Positions 17,501 through 24,454 of a stretch of 31,741 bases of DNA are shown here, piece after piece (within the stretch, counting starts at the first letter, position 1; each line of letters begins with the position of its first letter). The position numbers and the translations under genes are program-made. Where the stretch lies: contig CALROG020000042.1 in assembly GCA_943369755.1 (NCBI GenBank), positions 1 to 31,741 on the forward strand, given 5' to 3'. The stretch is from CALROG01 sp943369755. Its GTDB lineage: Bacteria > Pseudomonadota > Gammaproteobacteria > Burkholderiales > Burkholderiaceae_C. A model generated the notes under the pieces. It ran no database searches. It saw only the letters and a list, made by a program, of their open reading frames with translations, and had not been told where the DNA came from.

Positions 17501-17687
17501 GGTACTCCTTGAGCAGGCTTTCCATGGCCCAGAACGGTGGCGGGTTGCGGCGCACGGCCAGCACCCAGGGCTGGGCCGCGTGGGCCGCAGCGGCCCAGTC
17601 CAGGGCGCTTTCGAGCGAGCGCAAGCAATCGCTCACGGTGGCGGCTTCGGGGCGGTAGGGGAAGGGCAGGCGTTGCGGGCTGTTCAT
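14586..17687 (-). CDS. putA: Bifunctional proline dehydrogenase / L-glutamate-gamma-semialdehyde dehydrogenase
   Basis: The 1033-residue enzyme oxidises proline to glutamate in two steps. The N-terminal half is the FAD proline dehydrogenase barrel (DGISIKLSALHPRYEEAQ near residue 240, FMCRLVKGAYWDAEIKRAQ near 345, YPQFATHNAGTIAAI near 395). The C-terminal half is an aldehyde dehydrogenase with the general-base Glu in IAETGGINAML and nucleophile Cys816 in SAGQRCSAL. The end GEGLSGTGPKAGGPHYLYRF is typical. There is no ribbon-helix-helix DNA-binding domain as in E. coli PutA, so it should not regulate itself; the divergent Lrp-type gene probably does. Three short palindromic repeats are embedded in frame (around 15001, 16961 and 17261), one creating an extra PAQPEPVEGVSAGST segment. 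All catalytic motifs are intact. Confidence 0.95.
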   Translation of the reverse strand: MNSPQRLPFPYRPEAATVSDCLRSLESALDWAAAAHAAQPWVLAVRRNPPPFWAMESLLKEYPISSAEGLALMRLAEALLRVPDAETAIALTADQLGRADFEGAGDGALARLSSSAIALSKHFLPQPAQPEPVEGVSAGSTRTGGSVGLLAKLGSRTVVAATLRAVQLLGRQFVLGQTIDEAMAEATAARRRSNNLRFSYDMLGEGARTEADALGYLASYQNAIKSIAGHADSMRAVAENDGISIKLSALHPRYEEAQRERVMAELVPRAWTLCEQAARANINLTIDAEEVDRLELSLEVFEALAARVAAAHPQWQGFGLALQAYQTRALELIAHVASIARNYRLRFMCRLVKGAYWDAEIKRAQELGLPAYPVFTHKHHTDASYLACARALLNASDVIYPQFATHNAGTIAAILQMAARTIGTQAAPLRGSLPPEGVQPGFGPAFELQRLHGMGEGIYRELLKNPLIRCRVYAPVGQHRDLLAYLVRRLLENGANSSFVHQLADESVGMDALLTSPLRLAPHSALPLPPELYGAARKNSLGLDLTVQTMRAPLLSTHATTAVPAVPEASVALASAAVARAVAAFPTWSRTPVAQRAAILRSAADALEADMPRFCALLVKEAFKTWGDTVAEVREAVDFLRYYANEAERVMQPIALPGPTGESNALRLTARGAWVAISPWNFPLAIFMGQVAAALATGNTVLAKPAEQTPGVALQALRLLHDSGVPADALQLLHGPGETVGAALVAAPNVAGVVFTGSTQVAKTIQRALAAKDGPIVPLIAETGGINAMLVDSTALPEQVADAVVQSAFRSAGQRCSALRLLCLHESIADGVIEMIKGAANELVLGDPALLATDVGPVIDREAFDSINRHLQRLSSEAKVLIARAPVAQATINLIAPCAFEVKAMADIKAEIFGPVLHVVRWKGDPQHVIEQINALGSQQGPAGATAGYGLTLGIQTRIDSRAQALAAQAHVGNVYINRNMIGAVVGVQPFGGEGLSGTGPKAGGPHYLYRFCAEQTVTINTTAAGGNVALLA
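15001..15054 (+). repeat. Palindromic repeat, family A copy 1, inside putA
   Basis: The copy begins GCTATTAAATTTATAG, continues with TGGCTTGCGCAACAGG, and ends in GCGGGCTATGAGCACTTTT. Aligned in opposite orientation to the copy at 16961-17022 it shares GCTATTAAAT, ATAG and GCGGGCT with equal spacing. It is of a type I recall as abundant in Comamonadaceae genomes. It adds or replaces residues in putA without breaking the frame. Confidence 0.6.
16961..17022 (-). repeat. Palindromic repeat, family A copy 2, inside putA
   Basis: The right end is a 7-bp stem, CGCTATT at 17004-17010 and AATAGCG at 17016-17022 around GATTT. On the minus strand it reads GCTATTAAATCAATAGCGGG and later GCGGGCTGTAGCCGAAAAT, parallel to the copy at 15001. 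It encodes part of the segment between SYQNAIKSIAG and DGISIKLS in PutA, a place where the E. coli protein has an unrelated sequence of nearly equal length. Confidence 0.6.
17261..17309. repeat. REP-like palindrome (TTCGACAGGCTCAG type) inside putA
   Basis: TGAGCCGGCCGAA (17268-17280) and TTCGACAGGCTCA (17286-17298) form an 11-of-13 inverted repeat around a 5-base loop. The TTCGACAGGCTCAG word is the core of a repeat widespread in proteobacterial genomes. It is translated as QPEPVEGVSAG in PutA, in a region where homologues as I recall them are shorter. Confidence 0.65.
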
Positions 17688-17738
17688 GGGGGCGAGCCGG
17701 GTTTTGAATTGAATGCAGTGATGGTGGATTGTTTGGCG

Positions 17739-17749
17739 GTGAATTTCAC
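17739..17749. promoter_or_regulatory. Candidate operator between putA and the Lrp-type regulator
   Basis: GTGAATTTCAC is a perfect 11-base palindrome in the middle of the 81-base AT-rich divergent gap. Further AATT-rich words follow (CTAAATTC, ATAAATTAA). Lrp/AsnC regulators bind AT-rich imperfect palindromes, so this is a plausible site controlling both genes. No binding evidence exists in the sequence itself. Confidence 0.4.
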
Positions 17750-17768
17750 GCTAAATTCGATAAATTAA

Positions 17769-18263
17769 ATGAACAATTCACTATCAATGACTGAATCACT
17801 GGCTGAAATTGACCGTATCGATCTGAGAATCCTGAATGTCTTGCAGCAAGACGGGCGCATCTCCAATCTCAAGCTGGCCGAGGCAGTGGCGTTGTCGCCT
17901 ACCGCCGTGCTGGCGCGGGTGCAGCGCCTCACGCGGGATGGGTTCATCCTGGGCTACGAGGCGCGGCTGAACCCCTTGAAGCTGGGTGCCGGCATGATGG
18001 TGTTTGTCGAGGTGCTGCTGGACCGCACCACGCCCAACGTGTTTGACGCCTTCAAGGCTGCCGTGCAGGTGCACCACGAGATCATGGAATGCCACATGGT
18101 GGCTGGTGGCTTTGACTATCTGCTCAAGACCCGCATGGCCGACATGGCCGCTTACCGCCATTTCGCTGGCACCGTGCTCTGGCAGCTACCCGGTGTGCGC
18201 GAGACGCGCACCTATGCGGTGATGGAAGAAGTCAAAAATTCCACGCAGCTCAAGCTGCTGTAG
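17769..18263 (+). CDS. Lrp/AsnC-family regulator, probable proline-responsive activator of putA
   Basis: The 164-residue protein has the Lrp layout: an N-terminal winged helix-turn-helix (IDRIDLRILNVLQQDGRISNL, then LAEAVALSPTAVLARVQRL) and a C-terminal RAM/AsnC ligand domain (MMVFVEVLLDR, HHEIMECHMVAGGFDYLLK, then LPGVRETRTYAVMEEVK). It is transcribed away from putA with an 81-base gap, the arrangement of PutR/BkdR-type local regulators, so proline-dependent activation of putA is likely. Start at 17769 or the in-frame ATG at 17787; neither has a good ribosome site. Its end overlaps the convergent yggS by 14 bases. Confidence 0.9.
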   Translation: MNNSLSMTESLAEIDRIDLRILNVLQQDGRISNLKLAEAVALSPTAVLARVQRLTRDGFILGYEARLNPLKLGAGMMVFVEVLLDRTTPNVFDAFKAAVQVHHEIMECHMVAGGFDYLLKTRMADMAAYRHFAGTVLWQLPGVRETRTYAVMEEVKNSTQLKLL

Positions 18264-18954
18264 CCGCGGCGGCGCTGCGCCCACCAAAAATCGCGGTGCC
18301 CACGCGCACCAACGTGCTGCCGGCCTCAATGGCCGCTTCAAGGTCGGCCGTCATTCCCATGGACAGGGTGTCCAGCGACAGGCCGTGGGCGCGCAGGTCG
18401 TCAAACAGGGCGCGTGCCTTTTCATGTAGCGCCAGCTGGGCGGCGCGCTCAGGCGTGGGTTCGGGCAGGGTCATGATGCCGCGCAGTACCAGCCCGGGCA
18501 GGGCTGCCACTTCGCGCGCCAGCGCCAATGCGTCAGCGGGGGCCACCCCGGCCTTGGTCGGGCCGCCATCGATATTGACCTGAATGCAGACCTGTAGCGG
18601 CGCCAGCCCCTGGGGGCGTTGTTCACTCAGGCGCTGCGCAATCTTCAGCCGGTCCACCGTGTGCGCCCAGTCGAAGTGCGACGCCACCAGCCGTGTCTTG
18701 TTGCTCTGGATCGGCCCGATGCAGTGCCACTGCAGCGCCAGGTCTTGCAGCAGTGCGATCTTTTCGACCGCCTCCTGGATGTAGTTCTCGCCGAACGCGG
18801 TTTGCCCGGCGGCATGCGCCTGGCGCACCGATTCGGGCCCAAAGGTCTTGGACACCGCCAGCAGGCTGACGCTATCCACAGGGCGGCCATGGGCTGCGCA
18901 GGCCTGGGCGATGCGGGTTCGTACGCGCTGGAGGTTGTCGCCAATCGTCGTCAT
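18250..18954 (-). CDS. yggS: YggS/PLPBP-family PLP homeostasis protein
   Basis: The 234-residue protein matches the YggS/PROSC family, which binds PLP on a TIM barrel without known catalysis and keeps free PLP in balance. LLAVSKTFGPE carries the PLP-binding lysine. GENYIQEAVEKI, WHCIGPIQSNKTR, CIQVNIDGGPTKAGV and LSMGMTADLEAAIEAGST with the final VRVGTAIFG are all typical. Family members are usually 220-240 residues. It is divergent from pilT with a 34-base gap, an arrangement common in proteobacteria. Confidence 0.95.
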   Translation of the reverse strand: MTTIGDNLQRVRTRIAQACAAHGRPVDSVSLLAVSKTFGPESVRQAHAAGQTAFGENYIQEAVEKIALLQDLALQWHCIGPIQSNKTRLVASHFDWAHTVDRLKIAQRLSEQRPQGLAPLQVCIQVNIDGGPTKAGVAPADALALAREVAALPGLVLRGIMTLPEPTPERAAQLALHEKARALFDDLRAHGLSLDTLSMGMTADLEAAIEAGSTLVRVGTAIFGGRSAAAATAA

Positions 18955-18988
18955 AATCAGTCAAGCGTAGCAAACCATTGAGGGACTT

Positions 18989-20032
18989 GTGGACATTACT
19001 CAACTGCTGGCGTTCAGCGTCAAGAACAAAGCCTCCGACCTGCACCTGTCCGCAGGCCTGCCCCCAATGATCCGCGTGCACGGTGACGTGCGGCGTATCA
19101 ACGTGGACTCGCTGGACCACAAACAGGTGCACGGCATGGTGTACGACATCATGAACGACACCCAGCGCAAGGTGTTCGAGGAATTCCTTGAAGTCGACTT
19201 TTCGTTTGAAATTGACGGTCTGGCGCGTTTTCGCGTCAATGCCTTCAACCAGAATCGTGGTGCCGGCGCGGTGTTCCGGACGATTCCCTCCAAGATCCTC
19301 TCGCTTGAGCAGCTCAACGCCCCCAAGATCTTCGGTGATCTGGCGCTCAAGCCGCGCGGCATGGTGCTGGTGACCGGGCCGACCGGTTCGGGCAAGTCCA
19401 CCACACTGGCGGCGATGGTCAACTTCCTCAATGAGACCGAGTACGGCCACATCCTCACGGTGGAGGACCCGATCGAGTTTGTGCACGAGTCCAAAAAATG
19501 CCTGATCAACCAGCGTGAAGTCGGCAACATGACCTTGAGCTTCGCCGCCGCACTCAAGTCGGCGCTGCGCGAAGACCCGGATGCGATTCTGGTGGGCGAA
19601 ATGCGCGACCTGGAAACCATCCGCCTGGCCATGACCGCCGCCGAAACCGGCCACCTGGTGTTTGGCACGCTGCACACCTCAAGCGCCGCCAAGACGATTG
19701 ACCGGATCATTGACGTGTTTCCAGCGGACGAGAAAGAAATGGTCCGGGCCATGCTGTCCGAGTCATTGCAAGCCGTGATCTCGCAGACCCTGTGCAAGAC
19801 CAAAGACGGCACCGGCCGTGTGGCCGCGCATGAAATCATGCTGGGTACCAGCGCCATCCGCAATTTGATCCGCGAGGCCAAGGTGGCGCAGATGTACTCG
19901 GCCATCCAGACCGGCAACAGCTTTGGCATGCAGACGCTTGACCAGAATCTGGCTGATCTGGTCAAGCGCAACCTGATCAGCCCCGCCGAGGCGCGCAGCA
20001 AGGCCAAGATTCCCGACAACTTCCCGGGCTAA
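18989..20032 (+). CDS. pilT: Type IV pilus retraction ATPase PilT
   Basis: The 347-residue hexameric ATPase powers pilus retraction at the inner membrane. Visible motifs are ASDLHLSAGLPP in the N-terminal domain, Walker A GPTGSGKST (about residues 131-139), the Asp box TVEDPIEFVH, Walker B-like AILVGEMRDLETI, the His box ETGHLVFGTLHTSSA, and the AIRNLIREAKVAQMYSAIQTG retraction motif. The start is GTG 18989 after TTGAGGGACTT, giving the usual MDITQLLAFSV. It is followed by pilU after 154 bases containing a repeat. Confidence 0.96.
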   Translation: MDITQLLAFSVKNKASDLHLSAGLPPMIRVHGDVRRINVDSLDHKQVHGMVYDIMNDTQRKVFEEFLEVDFSFEIDGLARFRVNAFNQNRGAGAVFRTIPSKILSLEQLNAPKIFGDLALKPRGMVLVTGPTGSGKSTTLAAMVNFLNETEYGHILTVEDPIEFVHESKKCLINQREVGNMTLSFAAALKSALREDPDAILVGEMRDLETIRLAMTAAETGHLVFGTLHTSSAAKTIDRIIDVFPADEKEMVRAMLSESLQAVISQTLCKTKDGTGRVAAHEIMLGTSAIRNLIREAKVAQMYSAIQTGNSFGMQTLDQNLADLVKRNLISPAEARSKAKIPDNFPG

Positions 20033-20035
20033 CAT

Positions 20036-20130
20036 GGCACACCCCCAGGCTGCGCGCGCTGTGTGCGCTATGCCTCCCTCCTTGCAGGGGGCGGCGCCAG
20101 TGGCCCGGCAAAGCCGGCTCCACGGTGCCG
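20036..20130. repeat. Noncoding palindromic repeat between pilT and pilU
   Basis: The stretch has nested hairpins: CCTCC and GGGGG around TTGCA-type sequence near 20073-20092, and CCGGC-AAA-GCCGG at 20105-20117. The wording (CCGGCAAAGCCGG next to a C-run/G-run hairpin) is of a type I recall as a dispersed intergenic repeat in Comamonadaceae. It could attenuate read-through from pilT to pilU. Confidence 0.5.
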
Positions 20131-20186
20131 CTGTAACGGGTTTGCGCCTGCACACTGAATCTGCTTTAAGTTAAGGAGGTGCTCTC

Positions 20187-21323
20187 ATGGAGCGCGATCA
20201 AGCAACCAAATTCATCAACGATCTGCTCAAGCTGATGGTCAGCCGCAATGGCAGCGACTTGTTCATCACGGGCGACTTCCCGCCCGCCATGAAGGTCGAC
20301 GGCAAGGTCACCAAGGTGTCGCCGCAGCCGCTCAATGCGGCCCACACGCTGGCGCTGGCGCGTTCGATCATGAACGACAAGCAGGCCTCGGAGTTCGAGC
20401 GCACCAAGGAATGCAACTTTGCGATCTCGCCGCCCAGCGTCGGCCGGTTCCGCGTCAATGCCTTTGTGCAGCAGGGCAAGGTGGGCATGGTGCTGCGCGT
20501 CATTCCGCAGATCCTGCCGACGATTGACGGCCTGGGCGTGCCCCAGGTACTGAAAGAAGTGGTGATGTCCAAACGCGGCCTGACCATCCTGGTGGGGGCC
20601 ACCGGCTCGGGCAAATCCACCACGCTGGCGGCAATGGTCGACTGGCGCAACGAAAACTCTTACGGCCACATCATCACCATCGAGGACCCGGTGGAGTTTG
20701 TTCACCCGCACAAGAACTGCGTCGTCACGCAGCGCGAAGTGGGGCTGGACACCGATAGCTGGGAGGCGGCGCTGAAGAACACCCTGCGCCAGGCCCCCGA
20801 TGTGATTTTGATGGGCGAAATCCGCGACCGCGAAACCATGGAGCACGCGATTGCCTTTGCCGAAACCGGCCACCTGTGCCTGGCCACGCTGCACGCCAAC
20901 AGTGCCAACCAGGCGCTGGACCGCGTGATCAACTTCTTCCCTGAGGAGCGGCGCGCGCAGCTGCTGATGGACTTGTCGCTTAACCTCAAGGCCTTTATCT
21001 CGCAGCGCCTGGTGCCCAAGCAAGACGGCAAAGGCCGCGCCGCCGCGGTCGAGATCATGCTCAACAGCCCGCTGATTTCCGACATGATCTTCAAGGGCGA
21101 GGTCTCCGAGATCAAGGAGATCATGAAGAAGAGCCGCAACATGGGCATGCAGACCTTTGACCAGGCACTGTTTGACGCCTATGAAACCAACATGATCACT
21201 TACGAAGACGCGCTGCGCAATGCCGACTCGGTCAACGACTTGCGCTTGCAGATCAAGCTCAACAGCCAGCGCGCCAAGACCCAGGACCTGTCCTCCGGCA
21301 CCGAACACCTTTCCATCGTCTGA
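20187..21323 (+). CDS. pilU: Type IV pilus PilT-like ATPase PilU
   Basis: The 378-residue protein is the PilT paralogue PilU, which assists retraction. It has GSDLFITGDFPPAMKVDGKV in the N-terminal domain, Walker A GATGSGKSTTLA, Asp box TIEDPVEFVHPHKNC, Walker B VILMGEIRDRETM, His box ETGHLCLATLHANSANQALDR, and PilU's longer C-terminal tail. A near-perfect Shine-Dalgarno TAAGGAGGT (20172-20180) lies six bases before the ATG, much stronger than that of pilT, so it should be translated independently. It follows pilT as in most type IV pilus systems. Confidence 0.95.
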   Translation: MERDQATKFINDLLKLMVSRNGSDLFITGDFPPAMKVDGKVTKVSPQPLNAAHTLALARSIMNDKQASEFERTKECNFAISPPSVGRFRVNAFVQQGKVGMVLRVIPQILPTIDGLGVPQVLKEVVMSKRGLTILVGATGSGKSTTLAAMVDWRNENSYGHIITIEDPVEFVHPHKNCVVTQREVGLDTDSWEAALKNTLRQAPDVILMGEIRDRETMEHAIAFAETGHLCLATLHANSANQALDRVINFFPEERRAQLLMDLSLNLKAFISQRLVPKQDGKGRAAAVEIMLNSPLISDMIFKGEVSEIKEIMKKSRNMGMQTFDQALFDAYETNMITYEDALRNADSVNDLRLQIKLNSQRAKTQDLSSGTEHLSIV

Positions 21324-21335
21324 AGCCCTTGCACT

Positions 21336-21385
21336 GGGCGCAAAGGCGTTTTGCCGCCCGGGTGGTTTCGGCCCGGCGGCGGGCC
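21336..21385 (+). terminator. Two possible hairpins downstream of pilU
   Basis: An imperfect stem (GGGCGCAAA with TTTTGCCGCCC, 21336-21359) and a perfect 6-bp stem (GGCCCG with CGGGCC, 21370-21385) follow the pilU stop. There is no U-run after either, so intrinsic termination is doubtful. Confidence 0.25.
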
Positions 21386-21425
21386 GGGCAAAGTCCGTTT
21401 CTCCCGTAACCCCCAGGAGAAACCG

Positions 21426-21833
21426 ATGCCCCTCGTTCGAATCGACATTCCCGCCGCCACCTCCCACTCGGAGGCCGCGACGCTGTCCCGGGCCGTGCAC
21501 CAGGCCCTGGTGGATCACTTCACAGTTCCGCCGGACGACCTGTTTCAGCTGATCTCGCGTCGCGCGCCGGACGAGATCGTTTGCACAGCCGAATACCTGG
21601 GCGTGCGGCATACCGACCGCGTCGCATTCATCCAGGTGTTTCTGGCGCCGGGGCGCACGGTCGGGCGCAAGGAGGCCTTCTACGCGCAGGTGGCGCGCGA
21701 CGCGGCGCGCGAGACCGGATTCCTGGCCGACGACGTGCTGATCAGCCTGGTGGAAACGCTGCGCGAGAACTGGTCGTTTGGCGGTGGGGTCGCGCATTAT
21801 GCTGTGGCAGACCGGGCGCGGCCAGCCTCCTAG
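21426..21833 (+). CDS. Tautomerase-superfamily protein
   Basis: The 135-residue product begins MPLVRIDIPAATS, with Pro2 in the place of the catalytic N-terminal proline of 4-oxalocrotonate-type tautomerases. The two halves (RIDIP... and VAFIQVFLAPGRTVGRKEAFY) fit the duplicated beta-alpha-beta layout of longer tautomerases, and ETLRENWSFGGGVAHY is the typical C-terminal motif. I chose ATG 21426 with AGGAGAAACC before it over the open frame from 21351, because processing must expose Pro2. It stands 31 bases before a dehydrogenase gene on the same strand, so they may be co-transcribed. The substrate is unknown. Confidence 0.8.
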   Translation: MPLVRIDIPAATSHSEAATLSRAVHQALVDHFTVPPDDLFQLISRRAPDEIVCTAEYLGVRHTDRVAFIQVFLAPGRTVGRKEAFYAQVARDAARETGFLADDVLISLVETLRENWSFGGGVAHYAVADRARPAS

Positions 21834-21864
21834 AATCGGGTTGTCATACCACCCGAGGACTTCC

Positions 21865-22767
21865 ATGAGCAGTACCAATCCAAAAACCTACGAATCAGTT
21901 GCTGCGCGCAAGGTCGCGTTTCTGGGCCTCGGCGTCATGGGCCTGCCCATGGCCGGGCATCTGGCGCTGGCCGGCCACAGCGTCACGGTCTACAACCGAA
22001 GCCCGGCCAAAGCCGCCGCCTGGGTGGCCGAGTTCAAAGGCCGGGCCGCCGCCACCCCGCGTGAAGCGGCGACGGGCGCCGAGATTGTGTTTTGCTGCGT
22101 CGGCAACGACGCCGACCTGCGCAGCGTGACGCTGGGTGCCGACGGTGCCTTTGCCGGCATGGCCCCGGGCAGCATTTTTGTAGACCACACCACGGCCTCG
22201 GCCGATGTGGCGCGCGAGCTCTACACCGCCGCGAAGAACCTGGGCCTTCACTTTGTGGACGCGCCGGTGTCAGGTGGGCAAGCCGGCGCGCAGAACGGCC
22301 TTCTGACGGTGATGTGCGGCGGTGACGCCGCTGCCTTTGATTCTGCCAAGCCTGCTGCCATGGCGTTTGCGCGTGCTGTCACGCTGCTGGGCGCTGCGGG
22401 CGCGGGCCAGCTCGCCAAGATGGTCAACCAGATCTGCATTGCCGGCCTGGTGCAGGGCCTGGCAGAGGCCATTGCCTTTGGCAGCAAGGCCGGTTTGAAC
22501 ATGGAACAGGTGCTGGAGGTAATCGGCAAAGGCGCAGCGCAGAGCTGGCAACTGGACAACCGCGGCAAGACCATGGTTGCGGGCAAGTTTGACTTCGGGT
22601 TTGCGGTGGACTGGATGCGCAAAGACCTGGGCCTGGTGCTTGATGAATCGCGGCGCAACGGTGCCCGGTTGCCGGTTACCGCGCTGGTGGACCAGTTTTA
22701 TGCCGACGTGCAGGCCGAAGGCGGCAACCGCTGGGACACCTCCAGCCTGATCACCCGGCTGAAGTAA
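21865..22767 (+). CDS. 3-hydroxyisobutyrate dehydrogenase-family NAD(P) oxidoreductase
   Basis: The 300-residue beta-hydroxyacid dehydrogenase has a Rossmann start (VAFLGLGVMGLPMAGHLALAG, with an Asn-Arg after strand 2 suggesting NADP), the substrate motif DAPVSGGQAGAQNG, and the catalytic lysine in GQLAKMVNQICIAG. Length fits HIBADH, tartronate-semialdehyde reductase and GLYR-type enzymes; which substrate it uses cannot be decided. I chose ATG 21865, with CCGAGGAC before it, since an upstream ATG at 21778 lies inside the tautomerase gene. It ends six bases before the convergent dolP. Confidence 0.88.
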   Translation: MSSTNPKTYESVAARKVAFLGLGVMGLPMAGHLALAGHSVTVYNRSPAKAAAWVAEFKGRAAATPREAATGAEIVFCCVGNDADLRSVTLGADGAFAGMAPGSIFVDHTTASADVARELYTAAKNLGLHFVDAPVSGGQAGAQNGLLTVMCGGDAAAFDSAKPAAMAFARAVTLLGAAGAGQLAKMVNQICIAGLVQGLAEAIAFGSKAGLNMEQVLEVIGKGAAQSWQLDNRGKTMVAGKFDFGFAVDWMRKDLGLVLDESRRNGARLPVTALVDQFYADVQAEGGNRWDTSSLITRLK

Positions 22768-22773
22768 GCGGGC

Positions 22774-23427
22774 TCAGTTGCGCGGCGCGCTGGCGCCCGC
22801 AGCCGGCTTGGGGGCTTGCGGCAGAAGGCGCTGCAGCTCTTCTTCGCTGATCAGCTCAAAAATCCGCACCACCTTTTGCACACCGCCTACGGTGCGCGTG
22901 ATGGCGGTGGCGCGGTCGGCTTCGCGCTGCGTCACCCGGCCCATCAGGTAGGTGGTGCCGCGCTCTGTCACCACCTTGAAGGCACCGGCGTACAGATCAC
23001 GCGCATCCACCAGCGAGGCGCGCACCTTGGCCGTCACCAAAACGTCAGACGAGCGCTGGCCCAGGGTGGAGTTGCCAATGACCGCCAGCTCATTGATGAT
23101 GGCGCGCACATTCTCAACCCGGCTGACAAGCTGCTCGGCCTGCTGCCTGGCCTGTTCGCTGGGCACTTCACCGGTCAGCAGTACCTGACGGTTGTAGCTG
23201 GTGGCATTGACATGGGCGCGGTCGCCCAGCGCCTCGCGCAGGCGGCTGGCGGCGCGCAGTTCAATGCTTTCGTCTTCGAGCTGGGCGCCCGAGGTGCGGC
23301 GGTCAGTGGCCACCAGCCCGCCGATCACTGCACCGCCCACGATCAATGGGGCACAAGCGCTCAGGGTGCCTGCCAGCGTGGCGGCACCCAGCAGGGACAG
23401 CAGTAATTTGCGGGAGTAGATGGTCAT
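22774..23427 (-). CDS. dolP: BON-domain outer-membrane lipoprotein DolP (YraP-like)
   Basis: The 217-residue lipoprotein has a signal peptide ending in the lipobox LSAC with Cys25 as the lipidation site. Two BON domains follow (about residues 55-120 and 130-200; RLREALGDRAHVNATSYNRQVLLTGEV and VRASLVDARDLYAGAFKVVTERGTTYLMGRV). DolP supports outer-membrane integrity and BAM function in E. coli. It overlaps diaA by four bases (ATGA) and the order yraN-diaA-dolP matches that of E. coli. A short Ala/Pro tail ends the protein. Confidence 0.92.
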   Translation of the reverse strand: MTIYSRKLLLSLLGAATLAGTLSACAPLIVGGAVIGGLVATDRRTSGAQLEDESIELRAASRLREALGDRAHVNATSYNRQVLLTGEVPSEQARQQAEQLVSRVENVRAIINELAVIGNSTLGQRSSDVLVTAKVRASLVDARDLYAGAFKVVTERGTTYLMGRVTQREADRATAITRTVGGVQKVVRIFELISEEELQRLLPQAPKPAAGASAPRN

Positions 23428-24023
23428 GTTGGGTGTTCCTGTTCACCGAGAAGCTGGGTGTCCACGCCATCGCAAATGCAGTGCAGTGCAAGGATGTGAA
23501 CTTCCTGGATGCGTGCGGTGCGCTCGTGCGGCACGCAGATATGGACGTCGGTTTCGCGCAGCGCCTGGGCGGTCTTGCCGCCGCCGCGCCCGGTCAGGGC
23601 CACCACGGTCATCTCGCGCTGGTGCGCGGCCTCAATGGCCGCCAGCACGTTGGCCGAGTTGCCACTGGTGGTCAGGGCCAGCAGCACGTCGCCGGCCTGG
23701 CCCAGTGCACGCACCTGTTTGGCGAAGATGACATTGAATTCGTAGTCGTTGGCTATCGCGGTAAGGATGGAGCTGTCGGTGGTGAGCGAAATCGCACCCA
23801 GCTCGGGCCGCTCGCGTTCAAACCGGCCCACAAATTCGGCGCAGAAATGCTGGGCGTCTGCGGCCGAACCCCCGTTGCCGCAGGCCAGCACCTTGCCGCC
23901 GCTGGTCACGCAGGCAAGAATGGCCTGCACCGCCGCCGCGATGGGCTTGCTCAAGGTCTGCGCGGCCTGGTATTTCAGATCGGCGCTGTCAATAAAGTGC
24001 TGTTGGATGCGTTGCTCTAGCAT
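23424..24023 (-). CDS. diaA: DiaA/GmhA-family SIS-domain protein
   Basis: The 199-residue SIS-domain protein closely follows E. coli DiaA: KVLACGNGGSAADAQHF, ERERPELGAISLTTDSSILTAIANDY, FAKQVRALGQAGDVLLALTTSGNS, and RTARIQEVHILALHCICDGVD. DiaA binds DnaA and promotes timely initiation of replication; GmhA, the phosphoheptose isomerase, is the close paralogue and often appears as the name in betaproteobacteria. Position between yraN and dolP favours DiaA. I chose ATG 24023 over the TTG at 24053. It is coupled to dolP by a four-base overlap. Confidence 0.85.
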   Translation of the reverse strand: MLEQRIQQHFIDSADLKYQAAQTLSKPIAAAVQAILACVTSGGKVLACGNGGSAADAQHFCAEFVGRFERERPELGAISLTTDSSILTAIANDYEFNVIFAKQVRALGQAGDVLLALTTSGNSANVLAAIEAAHQREMTVVALTGRGGGKTAQALRETDVHICVPHERTARIQEVHILALHCICDGVDTQLLGEQEHPT

Positions 24024-24067
24024 GGGAGGCGATGATAACCGCCGCACCTGCAACGCAGGGCAGTTGC

Positions 24068-24454
24068 TCAGAACGCGCCAGAGGCGTCAAACGCCGCCTT
24101 CAGCCATTGCACTTCACCGGCTTGCAGCGCCACCACGTCGAAGCGGCAAGGCGGCGGGCTGGCCAGCCTCGAGATGTAGTGGCGTGCCGCAAAAATGATG
24201 CGCCGCTGCTTAACGCCGCCAATGCTGGCCGCCGCGCCGCCATGCGAGTTGCCGGCACGCTGGCGCACCTCCACAAACACCAGGGTGGCGTCGGGCGCGC
24301 GCATGATCAGGTCAATCTCGCCGCCGCCGCGCCCGGGCGTCCGATAATTGCGCGTCACCAGCCGCAAGCCCGCGGCTTGCAGGTGCGCCAGCGCGCGGTC
24401 TTCTGCCGCGTCGCCGCGCTGCTTGGTGGTTGGCGTTGCCTTGAGGAAATCCAT
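24068..24454 (-). CDS. yraN: YraN-family (UPF0102) nuclease-fold protein
   Basis: The 128-residue protein has the UPF0102 core: GDAAEDRALAHLQAAGLRLVTRNYR, GEIDLIMRAPDATLVFVEVRQR (the D..E.R-type pattern of Holliday-resolvase-like folds) and KQRRIIFAARHYI. Its role is not established. The ATG at 24454-24452 overlaps by one base the TTG start of rsmI on the other strand, and its own purine-rich site (AAGAAGCG on the minus strand) lies inside the rsmI coding sequence. An upstream frame to 24490 has no good start. Confidence 0.9.
   Translation of the reverse strand: MDFLKATPTTKQRGDAAEDRALAHLQAAGLRLVTRNYRTPGRGGGEIDLIMRAPDATLVFVEVRQRAGNSHGGAAASIGGVKQRRIIFAARHYISRLASPPPCRFDVVALQAGEVQWLKAAFDASGAF

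Noticed and set aside
20166..21878. 570-residue open frame on the minus strand opposite pilU
   Set aside because: It mirrors the pilU codons, has no recognisable motif, and pilU is unambiguous on the plus strand.
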